Assembly: GCA_021821235.1 (NCBI GenBank)
Contig: JAKACS010000319.1
Span: 1-5,035 of the forward strand
DNA: 5,035 bases
Source: Bacillota bacterium
GTDB lineage: Bacteria > Bacillota > Bacilli > Bacillales_B > DSM-18226
Direction: 5' to 3'
The translations under genes and the position numbers were made by a program. A model generated the notes under the pieces. The model did no database searches. It was not told the DNA's origin and saw nothing but the letters and a program-made list of their open reading frames with translations. Shown piece by piece: positions 1 to 5,035 of this stretch (the first letter of the stretch is position 1; every line of letters begins with the position of its first letter).

Positions 1-497
1 GCAGCAACTCGATGGGAATGTTTTATCCATTTGTCGACGACAAGGAAGTGAAACTGTACGGGGTCGAGGCTGCCGGACAAGGGATCGAAACAAATTTTCA
101 TGCAGCGTCATTGACAAAAGGTAGTCCGGGTGTCCTGCACGGTGCATTGATGTATCTTTTACAAGATGAAGATGGGCAAGTAGTGGAAGCCCACTCGATT
201 TCCGCCGGGCTCGACTACCCAGGAGTTGGCCCAGAGCATAGCTATTTTAAAGAAATTGGCCGTGCTAGTTATACCTCAGTTACCGACCAGGAGGCGCTTG
301 AAGCATTTCAGCTTTTGACAAAACTTGAAGGTATTATCCCTGCACTTGAAAGTGCACACGCCATAGCTTATGCTATAAAGCTTGCAGCCCAAATGAAAGA
401 ATCAGAGAGCATGGTTGTCTGTCTTTCTGGAAGAGGAGATAAGGACGTCGATACCGTAAGAGCAGTGCTGGAAGGAGAGAAAACAAATGGTCAATAA
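1..497 (+). CDS. trpB: Tryptophan synthase beta chain, C-terminal part (5' end cut by window)
   Basis: TrpB condenses indole with L-serine to make L-tryptophan, using pyridoxal phosphate (PLP), in a cytoplasmic alpha2-beta2 complex with TrpA. The reading frame is open from the window edge. Its first complete codons read [10 protein letters not shown], the end of the GGGSN(A/S) loop that binds the PLP phosphate, so roughly the last 40% of the usual ~400 residues is present. Other family landmarks follow: [24 protein letters not shown] with the Glu at bases 348-350 (equivalent to Salmonella Glu350), and CLSGRGDKD with the Ser at 426-428 (equivalent to Ser377, which contacts the cofactor ring nitrogen). 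All catalytic residues expected in this part are present. The gene overlaps trpA by 11 bases, which points to co-transcription and translational coupling. An internal ATG at base 12 is not the true start. Confidence 0.97.
   Translation, partial: SNSMGMFYPFVDDKEVKLYGVEAAGQGIETNFHAASLTKGSPGVLHGALMYLLQDEDGQVVEAHSISAGLDYPGVGPEHSYFKEIGRASYTSVTDQEALEAFQLLTKLEGIIPALESAHAIAYAIKLAAQMKESESMVVCLSGRGDKDVDTVRAVLEGEKTNGQ
472..477 (+). promoter_or_regulatory. Ribosome binding site of trpA inside trpB
   Basis: AAGGAG lies 9 bases before the trpA ATG and inside the last codons of trpB. It fixes the trpA start at 487 despite the overlap, and fits re-initiation by ribosomes finishing trpB. Confidence 0.8.
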
Positions 498-1269
498 ACT
501 AACGGAAACATTCGCCCAATTGAAACGAAATCAGCAAAAGGCTTTTGTCCCTTATATCATGGCCGGAGATGGGGGTCTTGACTGTCTAATTGATCGATTG
601 GTACTGCTGCAAAAAAAGGGAGCATCGGCAATTGAAGTGGGTATTCCTTTTTCAGATCCGGTGGCAGATGGTCCGACCATTCAGAGCGCGGGCATTCGTG
701 CACTGAAAGCAGGAACAAGTTTAAGGAACACTTTAACTGAATTGGAGAAAGGCAAAGATGTAGTTACGGTTCCGATTATTATTATGACATATATGAATCC
801 GGTTTATCGTTATGGTGCAGGTTCGTTCGTTCAAGATTTACAGAAGGCCGGAGTTGCAGCATGTATTATTCCGGATCTGCCAATCGAGGAAGAGGATTTA
901 ATCGTTTCGGAACTAGTAAAAGCAAATATTGAATTGATCCGCCTTGTCACAATGACAACACCTAAAGAAAGGATCGTACAAATTGCAAACAGGGGAAACG
1001 GATTTTTGTATACCGTAACGGTAAAAGGAATTACGGGTGTCCGAAATTCGTATGATGAAGAATTGATTCAGTTTTTAAAAATGGTTAAAGAAGTTAGCCC
1101 GCTACCGGTTCTTGCAGGATTTGGAATTTCAAGTGAAAGTCAAATTATTGAACTAACAAACTACTGTGATGGCGTAATTGTCGGAAGCAAAATTGTTGAA
1201 TTGTTTGAGAAGAATGATCTCGAAGCAATGGAAAGACTGTTTTTTGTACTGCAATCTGTGCCTAGATAA
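487..1269 (+). CDS. trpA: Tryptophan synthase alpha chain
   Basis: TrpA cleaves indole-3-glycerol phosphate to indole and glyceraldehyde 3-phosphate, and passes indole through a tunnel to TrpB. The protein is 260 residues, close to the usual ~265, and has the TIM-barrel pattern of the family. The motif [18 protein letters not shown] (residues 49-66) carries both catalytic acids, Glu50 and Asp61 (equivalent to Glu49 and Asp60 of Salmonella). [12 protein letters not shown] lies near residues 128-139. The mobile-loop segment [10 protein letters not shown] and the phosphate-binding strands VLAGFGIS and DGVIVGSK are intact. The ATG at 487 is supported by AAGGAG 9 bases upstream and by the expected N-terminal length. 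It is the last gene of the trp operon, because a strong terminator starts 13 bases after the stop codon. Confidence 0.97.
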   Translation: MVNKLTETFAQLKRNQQKAFVPYIMAGDGGLDCLIDRLVLLQKKGASAIEVGIPFSDPVADGPTIQSAGIRALKAGTSLRNTLTELEKGKDVVTVPIIIMTYMNPVYRYGAGSFVQDLQKAGVAACIIPDLPIEEEDLIVSELVKANIELIRLVTMTTPKERIVQIANRGNGFLYTVTVKGITGVRNSYDEELIQFLKMVKEVSPLPVLAGFGISSESQIIELTNYCDGVIVGSKIVELFEKNDLEAMERLFFVLQSVPR

Positions 1270-1282
1270 AAAGTTGATTCAG

Positions 1283-1317
1283 CCACTTTCGTTTACGCGA
1301 CGAAATGTGGTTTTTTT
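1283..1317 (+). terminator. Rho-independent terminator of the trp operon
   Basis: CCACTTTCGT (1283-1292) pairs with ACGAAATGTGG (1300-1310) in a 10-bp stem with one bulged T at 1306 and a 7-base loop. Seven T residues follow at 1311-1317. It sits 13 bases after trpA, so transcription of the trp operon should stop here. Confidence 0.9.
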
Positions 1318-1363
1318 ATGGAATAACGTGCGAATTGTTACAGCGGAACTTTTGTTGGTTTTG

Positions 1364-1369
1364 TATAAT
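1364..1369 (+). promoter_or_regulatory. Possible -10 element for the downstream HTH protein gene
   Basis: A perfect TATAAT lies about 58 bases before the start codon of the next gene, in the gap between the trp terminator and that gene. No good -35 box sits at 16-18 bases; the nearest TTGTTA (1335-1340) is 23 bases away, which is too far. A promoter is needed here because the upstream terminator isolates the gene, but this exact assignment is weak. Confidence 0.35.
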
Positions 1370-1426
1370 TTGGTTATTGGCATGATCGTGCTTCCTAAAT
1401 CGGTATCAAAATAAGGGTGATGCATT

Positions 1427-2020
1427 ATGAAAGTTTTTGAAACAATCATTTCAATTCTAGAAGACAATGGATCGATGACGATATCGTCAATTTGTGCTGA
1501 AGTGAATCGCAGACTTTCATCTGATCTTGAAAACCTTTTTTTACCCGTACATATTCAATCAATTGTCAATCGAAAAAAAGAATTATTTCAGATTCAAGAG
1601 GGAGAGATTTCAATCGCTCCCGACAAAAAGCCCCTTTTTTTAGTGGCCACTCTTGAAGTGGAGCAGGGCATTTGTTACCAAGTCAATGTCAACTTTACGA
1701 AAAAAAGATTTACCTACTTTGAATGGAGAAACCTTCCTAGGCAAAAAGGGAAAAATTCATTTTTACCAAAAACTCCAGGGGATTTTAAAGAATTCAAAAG
1801 TGAAATTTTCAATATGAAAATTTGGGAGTGGCAGCCATTGTACGCCACATCAGAAGGAATTCATCTTGGGGATACGAACTGGACGGTGAAATTCGTAACG
1901 AGCGAGAAAATTTATTACAGTGAGGGAACGGATTGCTATCCAGCAGAGTGGAGACGATTTTGCCGGGCGATCGAAAAATTAACCGGATCCAATTTTGCAG
2001 CAAAAACAAAAAAAGATTAA
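1427..2020 (+). CDS. Uncharacterised protein with probable N-terminal winged-helix (HARE-HTH-like) domain
   Basis: This is a 197-residue soluble protein with no signal peptide or membrane segment. Residues 1-65 (MKVFETIISILEDNG, then a predicted helix-turn-helix around TISSICAEVNRRLS, and a strand pair near KELFQIQEGEISIAP) resemble the winged-helix fold of the HARE-HTH family, which includes the N-terminus of the RNA polymerase delta subunit. I judged this by eye. Residues ~70-190 are rich in aromatic residues and end in YPAEWRRFCRAIEKLTG, a pattern I associate with uncharacterised Bacillaceae proteins. The C-terminus is lysine-rich. The ATG at 1427 follows AAGGGTGAT at 1413-1421. The gene stands alone between the trp terminator and the mnmH leader. 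A nucleic-acid-binding or regulatory role is inference only. Confidence 0.85.
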   Translation: MKVFETIISILEDNGSMTISSICAEVNRRLSSDLENLFLPVHIQSIVNRKKELFQIQEGEISIAPDKKPLFLVATLEVEQGICYQVNVNFTKKRFTYFEWRNLPRQKGKNSFLPKTPGDFKEFKSEIFNMKIWEWQPLYATSEGIHLGDTNWTVKFVTSEKIYYSEGTDCYPAEWRRFCRAIEKLTGSNFAAKTKKD

Positions 2021-2087
2021 ATCAAAAGCTTAAAAAGAAAAAAACGGGAAATTCTTAATGGTAGACAGATAAAAAAGAAAAAGGGCC

Positions 2088-2122
2088 TTGAAGTACAAAA
2101 AAATGTTTCATTATATTATAAT
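2088..2122 (+). promoter_or_regulatory. Candidate sigma-A promoter for mnmH
   Basis: TTGAAG (2088-2093) and TATATT (2112-2117) are 18 bases apart, and a perfect TATAAT overlaps at 2117-2122 with a poorer -35. Either choice would start transcription around 2124-2130, giving a leader of about 80 bases before the mnmH start codon. The surrounding DNA is very A/T-rich, so chance matches are possible. Confidence 0.5.
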
Positions 2123-2136
2123 AAGATTATCGAAAA

Positions 2137-2160
2137 ACAACTTCCAACAATGGAAGTTGT
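2137..2160 (+). repeat. Perfect 10-bp hairpin before mnmH (terminator-like or leader stem-loop)
   Basis: ACAACTTCCA (2137-2146) and TGGAAGTTGT (2151-2160) form a perfect stem with an ACAA loop. An A-run precedes it and CTTTGTTTT follows, so it resembles a weak, possibly bidirectional terminator. It could end the transcript of the HTH gene. If the promoter just upstream is real, it would instead form a stem-loop about ten bases from the 5' end of the mnmH mRNA. Confidence 0.6.
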
Positions 2161-2188
2161 CTTTGTTTTAACATAAGCATTCAAAAAT

Positions 2189-2194
2189 GAGGAG
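2189..2194 (+). promoter_or_regulatory. Ribosome binding site that decides the TTG start of mnmH
   Basis: GAGGAG lies 11 bases before the TTG at 2206. An in-frame TGA at 2188-2190 and the absence of any ATG or GTG between it and 2206 leave TTG as the only start that gives the full rhodanese domain. Confidence 0.8.
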
Positions 2195-2205
2195 CGTTAT
2201 TTAAA

Positions 2206-3273
2206 TTGAAAGATATTACGATTGAAGAACTATACCAATTAGATCACCCCGTCATTATCGATGTGCGCTCTCCAATTGAATTTAAAGATGGGTCGATTCC
2301 CGGTGCAATTAATATACCATTATTTACGGATGATGAAAGGCAAGAAATCGGTACAATCTATAAACAAGTGGGTCAAGATGCAGCCAAATGGAAAGCGATG
2401 GAGTTCGTCTCGCCAAAAATTCCCAACATGCTGCAATTGATTAAAGACACAAGATCCGATTCTAGTGATCAGCCGATTATACACTGCTGGCGAGGAGGAA
2501 TGCGAAGCAAAGCAGTCGTCACATTTCTCGAATTTGCCGGAATTCGGGCAAAGCGATTAGCTGGGGGATACAAAGCCTATCGCCAATACATTCTTCAAGA
2601 AATCCCGCGCATGCTGCCTGAGCGTGCAATTGTTCTTCATGGGCTTACAGGTATTGGAAAAACCGAAATTTTAAAACTGCTGAACAATATGGGCTACCCT
2701 GTTGTAGACTTGGAAGAATTGGCAGCTCACCGCGGGTCGATCTTCGGAACGGTGGGGCTTGGAAACGGTCATAATCAAAAAACATTTGATTCGCTCTTGT
2801 TTAAACGGCTTAAAGAAATCGAGGGAACCCCATATTTTCTAATGGAAGCAGAAAGCAAAAGAATTGGCAAGGCGACACAGCCGGAAGAGCTAATGACGAA
2901 AAAATTTAACGGCATCCATATTTATTTGCAAACTTCCATGGAGGCAAGAGTACAGCATATCGCAAACGAATATATTTATCCATACGAACAGGCTCCATGG
3001 TATTATCATGAAATTAAGCAAAACCTGGAACGAATCTTCCCAAGAATGAAAGATCATGAAATGATCCAACAACTTCAAACCCATCTTGAAAACAGAGAAT
3101 ACACGAAAATGATAAAAATTCTGTTGGAAGATTATTATGATCCAAAATATGATCATAAGCGTCAGGAATATGTTGGAGACTTTATCCATATATATGCTGA
3201 TACGCATGAAGAGGCTGCTAAAAAGGTTGCAGAACAATTAGAGGACTTGTCAATCCGTCCACAATTGGTTTAA
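2206..3273 (+). CDS. mnmH: tRNA 2-selenouridine synthase (MnmH/SelU, YbbB family)
   Basis: MnmH acts on the wobble uridine (U34) of tRNAs for Lys, Glu and Gln. It converts 2-thiouridine, through an S-geranylated intermediate, to 2-selenouridine using selenophosphate made by SelD. The protein is 355 residues, close to the usual 350-370. Residues 1-130 are a rhodanese domain: IIDVRSPIEFKDGSIPGAIN near 17-36, and the catalytic Cys94 in HCWRGGMRS, equivalent to Cys97 of E. coli. Residues 140-345 are the P-loop domain that binds tRNA, with Walker A GLTGIGKT at 146-153 and the family segment HRGSIFGTVGLG downstream. The start is TTG, the only one available. No selD is adjacent, unlike the selD-mnmH pairing seen in some bacteria. 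All key residues visible to me are intact. Confidence 0.95.
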   Translation: MKDITIEELYQLDHPVIIDVRSPIEFKDGSIPGAINIPLFTDDERQEIGTIYKQVGQDAAKWKAMEFVSPKIPNMLQLIKDTRSDSSDQPIIHCWRGGMRSKAVVTFLEFAGIRAKRLAGGYKAYRQYILQEIPRMLPERAIVLHGLTGIGKTEILKLLNNMGYPVVDLEELAAHRGSIFGTVGLGNGHNQKTFDSLLFKRLKEIEGTPYFLMEAESKRIGKATQPEELMTKKFNGIHIYLQTSMEARVQHIANEYIYPYEQAPWYYHEIKQNLERIFPRMKDHEMIQQLQTHLENREYTKMIKILLEDYYDPKYDHKRQEYVGDFIHIYADTHEEAAKKVAEQLEDLSIRPQLV

Positions 3274-3317
3274 AAATCAATTCTAATCAAATTTTAATCT
3301 GTCTCTCATTGTTCTCT

Positions 3318-3349
3318 TTGAAAAGGTTGTTACTATGAGAACATAGTAT
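3318..3349 (+). promoter_or_regulatory. Candidate promoter of the putative small RNA
   Basis: TTGAAA (3318-3323) is followed after 18 bases by CATAGT (3342-3347), or after 20 bases by TAGTAT (3344-3349). Either would start a transcript near 3354-3356, just before the foldable region that ends in the terminator at 3465-3496. The -10 match is imperfect and overlaps one arm of the palindrome. Confidence 0.4.
3331..3348. promoter_or_regulatory. Perfect 7-4-7 palindrome, candidate repressor operator
   Basis: TACTATG-AGAA-CATAGTA is an 18-base perfect inverted repeat covering the predicted spacer and -10 region. This is the shape and position expected of an operator for a dimeric repressor. No regulator can be named. 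If transcription from mnmH reads through, it would instead form a short RNA hairpin. Confidence 0.5.
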
Positions 3350-3350
3350 A

Positions 3351-3496
3351 GAAAGCATGATCATCGAGGGGACGTAAAGCTCAATCGATTTCATTATTGC
3401 TCAGATGTTGGATTTGGTTGCTGCTATAAATCCATCTGACCAATAATGAACAGCTTTCATTTTGAAACACATGCACTCCCTGCATGTGTTTTTCTT
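3351..3496 (+). ncRNA. Putative structured small RNA ending in an intrinsic terminator (unidentified)
   Basis: The segment folds on paper into a closed three-way arrangement. GAAAGC (3351-3356) pairs with GCTTTC (3453-3458). ATCGA (3363-3367) pairs with TCGAT (3385-3389) around GGGGACGTAAAGCTCAA. A long hairpin joins TTCATTATTG (3390-3399) to CAATAATGAA (3441-3450), then a C-C mismatch, TCAGATG with CATCTGA, a 3-base bulge, and GATTT with AAATC. Its 12-base loop is 3416-3427. A competing pairing of AAAGCT (3376-3381) with AGCTTT (3452-3457) would create a pseudoknot. A promoter-like element lies before it and a strong terminator ends it. I do not recognise it as any known riboswitch or small RNA. 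It could alternatively be the 3' untranslated region of mnmH. Confidence 0.5.
3465..3496 (+). terminator. Strong rho-independent terminator
   Basis: AAACACATGCA (3465-3475) and TGCATGTGTTT (3481-3491) form a perfect 11-bp stem with a CTCCC loop, running into TTTTTCTT. It ends the putative small RNA and probably also any readthrough from mnmH, so the signalling operon downstream is isolated. Confidence 0.92.
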
Positions 3497-3554
3497 ATTC
3501 GTTTGCGCTTGAAATGATCAGGTCGTTTTTTATTAAATTCTCACTTGCTTTTCA

Positions 3555-3582
3555 TTGAAGCTTAATGAATTCAGCTTACAAT
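3555..3582 (+). promoter_or_regulatory. Candidate sigma-A promoter of the signalling operon
   Basis: TTGAAG (3555-3560) and TACAAT (3577-3582) are 16 bases apart, which places the transcript start near 3589. The leader to the small membrane protein would be about 90 bases. The -35 box lies inside an inverted repeat, TTCATT-N7-AATGAA. AGCTTA also occurs twice in direct orientation, at 3559-3564 and 3573-3578. Both are possible protein-binding patterns. Confidence 0.6.
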
Positions 3583-3614
3583 AAAAGGTAAGACCAATAA
3601 TGTCCGATGCAGTA

Positions 3615-3643
3615 TTGACAGATCATTCATCCCGTGATTTTAC
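3615..3643 (+). promoter_or_regulatory. Possible second promoter with extended -10
   Basis: A perfect TTGACA (3615-3620) is followed after 17 bases by TTTTAC (3638-3643), with TG at 3635-3636 in the extended -10 position. The -10 hexamer matches only 3 of 6 consensus bases. It would start a transcript near 3650, leaving just enough leader for the ribosome binding site. Confidence 0.35.
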
Positions 3644-3678
3644 CGATGCTGGAAAAAAATCTAAAGGAGGAATGGAAA

Positions 3679-3807
3679 ATGTTATGGGGACGATTACTAA
3701 TGGTAGGATTTTTTTCGGTAACAGCAATATCTTTGCTTTCGTTTCAATCGATTGAGATTGTTCATGCATTGTTGTCTTTGATTCAAGATAAACATCAGTT
3801 AAAATAA
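3679..3807 (+). CDS. Small single-span membrane protein (42 residues) heading the two-component operon
   Basis: I do not recognise a family. The ATG is preceded by AAAGGAGGA (3663-3671) with a 7-base gap, among the best ribosome binding sites in the window, which argues for real translation. The product begins MLWGRLLMVGFFSV and has one hydrophobic stretch at about residues 6-22, with an Arg at position 5. A second amphipathic or hydrophobic segment follows (IEIVHALLSLI, 25-35), and the tail is polar (QDKHQLK). It looks like a one-pass membrane peptide with no clear cleavage site. It ends 12 or 33 bases before the response regulator, depending on that gene's start, and so is likely co-transcribed. 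It could modulate the sensor kinase; translational coupling as a leader peptide is the alternative. Confidence 0.7.
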   Translation: MLWGRLLMVGFFSVTAISLLSFQSIEIVHALLSLIQDKHQLK

Positions 3808-3840
3808 AGGTAATGAAATTTGAGGATGAGAGTGAGCCTT

Positions 3841-4518
3841 ATGCCGAAAGTTTTAATTATAGAGGATGAAAAAAATTTAGCAAGATTTATTGAATTGGAA
3901 CTGAAATATGAAGGGTACGAGGCAAGTGTTTTTGGTGATGGCAGAAATGGTCTTAATGCGGCCATATCAGAAAACTGGGATGCCATCTTGCTTGATCTGA
4001 TGCTGCCGGAATTAAATGGTTTGGAAGTATGCCGAAGGATACGCCAAGTAAATAAAATGGTACCGATTATCATGATTACCGCACGGGATACGGTGTTGGA
4101 CAGAGTATCCGGACTAGATAGCGGTGCAGATGATTATATTATCAAACCGTTTGCGATTGAAGAGCTGCTGGCAAGATTAAGGTCGCTCCTCAGAAGGGTT
4201 GATGCATTGACTGGAAACCACCTGACTGTCCTGACATTTAAAGATCTATCCGTTGAGTTGGAATCGTGCATTGTAAAAAAGGGAGATAAGCAGATCGCAC
4301 TAACAAAGCGGGAATATGATTTGCTTGTCGTCTTTATGAGCAATATTAATATAGTGCTTTCTCGTGAAGTCCTACTCAACAAAGTCTGGGGCTATCAGAC
4401 CGGAGTCGAAACAAACGTTGTCGATGTATATGTGCGCTACTTGCGCAATAAAATTGATGAACAGAATGAAGGAAGTTATATTCAAACTGTTCGCGGCACT
4501 GGATATGTGATGAGATGA
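3841..4518 (+). CDS. OmpR-family response regulator, ArlR/CovR-like
   Basis: This is a cytoplasmic DNA-binding regulator activated by phosphoryl transfer from its partner kinase. In 225 residues it has a receiver domain (1-120) with acidic pocket Glu8/Asp9, phosphoacceptor Asp52 in LLDLMLPELNG, Thr80 in MITAR and Lys102 in IIKPF. A winged-helix output domain follows (about 127-225), with LTKREYDLL, VWGY, the recognition-helix region VETNVVDVYVRYLRNK and the terminal wing TVRGTGYVMR. From memory it resembles staphylococcal ArlR most closely. I chose the ATG at 3841 because MPKVLIIEDE aligns with family N-termini. In-frame upstream starts exist at TTG 3820 (AAAGG 9 bases before it) and ATG 3826, so up to 7 extra residues are possible. 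It overlaps the kinase gene by 4 bases. Confidence 0.93.
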   Translation: MPKVLIIEDEKNLARFIELELKYEGYEASVFGDGRNGLNAAISENWDAILLDLMLPELNGLEVCRRIRQVNKMVPIIMITARDTVLDRVSGLDSGADDYIIKPFAIEELLARLRSLLRRVDALTGNHLTVLTFKDLSVELESCIVKKGDKQIALTKREYDLLVVFMSNINIVLSREVLLNKVWGYQTGVETNVVDVYVRYLRNKIDEQNEGSYIQTVRGTGYVMR

Positions 4519-5035
4519 AAAACGATTTAACCAACCCGTCACAAGCGATGCGTTGGCAGACAAAACTCATTTTAAGCAGCTCATCTGCCATCTTTTTAAC
4601 GTTTTTTTTATTTAGTTTTCTAGAATACAATTCAGTATCGAAATTGATGATGAAACGGGAAGAACAAGTTGTTAACCGGACAATGACGGATCTTGCGACA
4701 TATTATAAGGATCGCGAAGACAAGCTGACTGCAACAGAGATAGTCAAAAGTTCAGATTTTTTAAGAGAAATGAATGATAAAGATCAGCTGATCCGCATTT
4801 ATGACCAAAAAGGCACCGTTATTGTTTCGGACAAAAACGGTAATTTTTCTGTTCTTGAACCGGCATCTGTTACCAAAAGCAGTCTCGAGAAAATCTCAAC
4901 TGGGGAATTTGAAGCGATTGTTGCAAAAAATCCGCTGAAGTCGGTTCATTTCCAAGGTACCATTGAAATCGTCAGGGAATTGAATTCGTATCAGAAAATG
5001 ATGGATCATCTTTTCTGGATTATGAGCATTTTTGG
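4515..5035 (+). CDS. Sensor histidine kinase, N-terminal part (3' end cut by window), ArlS-like
   Basis: The frame begins at the ATG inside ATGA, overlapping the regulator's stop codon, and stays open to the window end (173 codons). This overlap is typical of a kinase translated by coupling to its regulator. Residues 1-17 are cytoplasmic and polar. A transmembrane helix spans about 18-36 (LILSSSSAIFLTFFLFSF). Residues ~37-160 form an extracellular sensing region, containing IRIYDQKGTVIVSDKNG, which looks like strands of a PAS/CACHE-like sensor fold. A second transmembrane helix begins at about 163 (LFWIMSIF). HAMP, His-box and ATPase domains should lie beyond the window. Pairing with an ArlR-like regulator and the tail IEIVRELNSYQKMMDHL suggest an ArlS-like kinase. 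The signal sensed is unknown. Confidence 0.88.
   Translation, partial: MKNDLTNPSQAMRWQTKLILSSSSAIFLTFFLFSFLEYNSVSKLMMKREEQVVNRTMTDLATYYKDREDKLTATEIVKSSDFLREMNDKDQLIRIYDQKGTVIVSDKNGNFSVLEPASVTKSSLEKISTGEFEAIVAKNPLKSVHFQGTIEIVRELNSYQKMMDHLFWIMSIF

Larger units (their letters stand above)
3274..3678. other. 405-base gap without a protein gene, rich in regulatory structure
   Basis: No convincing coding frame is present on either strand. Bases 3274-3310 are AT-rich, and I see no mnmH terminator there. From 3318 to 3349 there is a promoter-like element overlapped by a palindrome, from about 3351 to 3458 a foldable segment, and at 3465-3496 a strong terminator. Bases 3555-3582 are a promoter for the following signalling operon, and 3583-3678 are its leader. 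Confidence 0.75.

Noticed and set aside
1178..1414. 78-codon frame overlapping the end of trpA and its terminator
   Set aside because: It lies out of frame inside trpA, runs through the terminator hairpin and has no plausible ribosome binding site.
3328..3344. GlnR/TnrA box (TGTNA-N7-TNACA) in TGTTACTATGAGAACAT
   Set aside because: The left half fits, but the right half is offset and does not match TNACA at the required spacing.
3405..3446. Mini-frame MLDLVAAINPSDQ inside the long hairpin of the putative RNA
   Set aside because: No ribosome binding site lies at a usable distance, and the start and stop codons are buried in perfect stems. Structure explains the sequence better.
3351..3460. 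c-di-GMP-I (GEMM) riboswitch
   Set aside because: GGGGACGTAAAGC resembles part of the motif, but the GGCAAA half, the GNRA tetraloop and the tetraloop receptor are not found, and the next gene is beyond a full terminator and a separate promoter.
3604..3649. CCGATGC repeated at 3604-3610 and 3643-3649
   Set aside because: Seven bases in direct orientation with no associated structure is within what chance allows.
3672..3755. Alternative ATG starting a 27-residue frame (MENVMGTITNG...) overlapping the small membrane protein
   Set aside because: Its start directly abuts the AAAGGAGGA site with no spacing, while the ATG at 3679 has the ideal 7-base gap and gives a membrane-like product.
3795..4073. 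Minus-strand frame opposite the response regulator, and similar minus-strand frames at 2890-3237 and 4134-4630
   Set aside because: These are shadows of strongly conserved plus-strand genes, with no ribosome binding sites or recognisable domains.

Overview
The window reads as chromosomal DNA of a Bacillus-like Firmicute. It is moderately AT-rich, has strong AGGAGG-type ribosome binding sites, a TTG start codon, T-tailed hairpin terminators, and proteins of clear Bacillaceae type. All supported genes lie on the + strand, and I see no mobile element, CRISPR array, tRNA or rRNA.

Bases 1-1317 are the 3' end of a tryptophan operon: the C-terminal part of trpB, cut by the window edge, overlaps a complete trpA, and a rho-independent terminator follows directly. 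The trp operon therefore ends at trpA and does not run on into hisC-tyrA-aroE as in the B. subtilis supraoperon. Bases 1427-2020 hold a stand-alone gene for an uncharacterised protein with a probable N-terminal winged-helix (HARE-HTH-like) domain. Bases 2206-3273 encode MnmH/SelU, the tRNA 2-selenouridine synthase, from a TTG start. A candidate promoter and a perfect hairpin lie in front of it.

Bases 3274-3678 hold no protein gene but are rich in structure. In order they contain a promoter-like element overlapped by a perfect 7-4-7 palindrome, a long foldable segment compatible with a three-way junction, a strong terminator at 3465-3496, and then the promoter region of the next operon. I infer an unidentified small RNA of about 140 nt (roughly 3355-3496). 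This is the most interesting part of the window.

Bases 3679-5035 are a signalling operon. A 42-residue single-span membrane protein with an excellent ribosome binding site is followed by an OmpR-family response regulator (ArlR/CovR-like) and its sensor histidine kinase. The kinase overlaps the regulator by 4 bases and is cut by the window end after its second membrane segment begins. The small protein is placed to act as an accessory to the two-component system, but that role is inferred only from position and topology.
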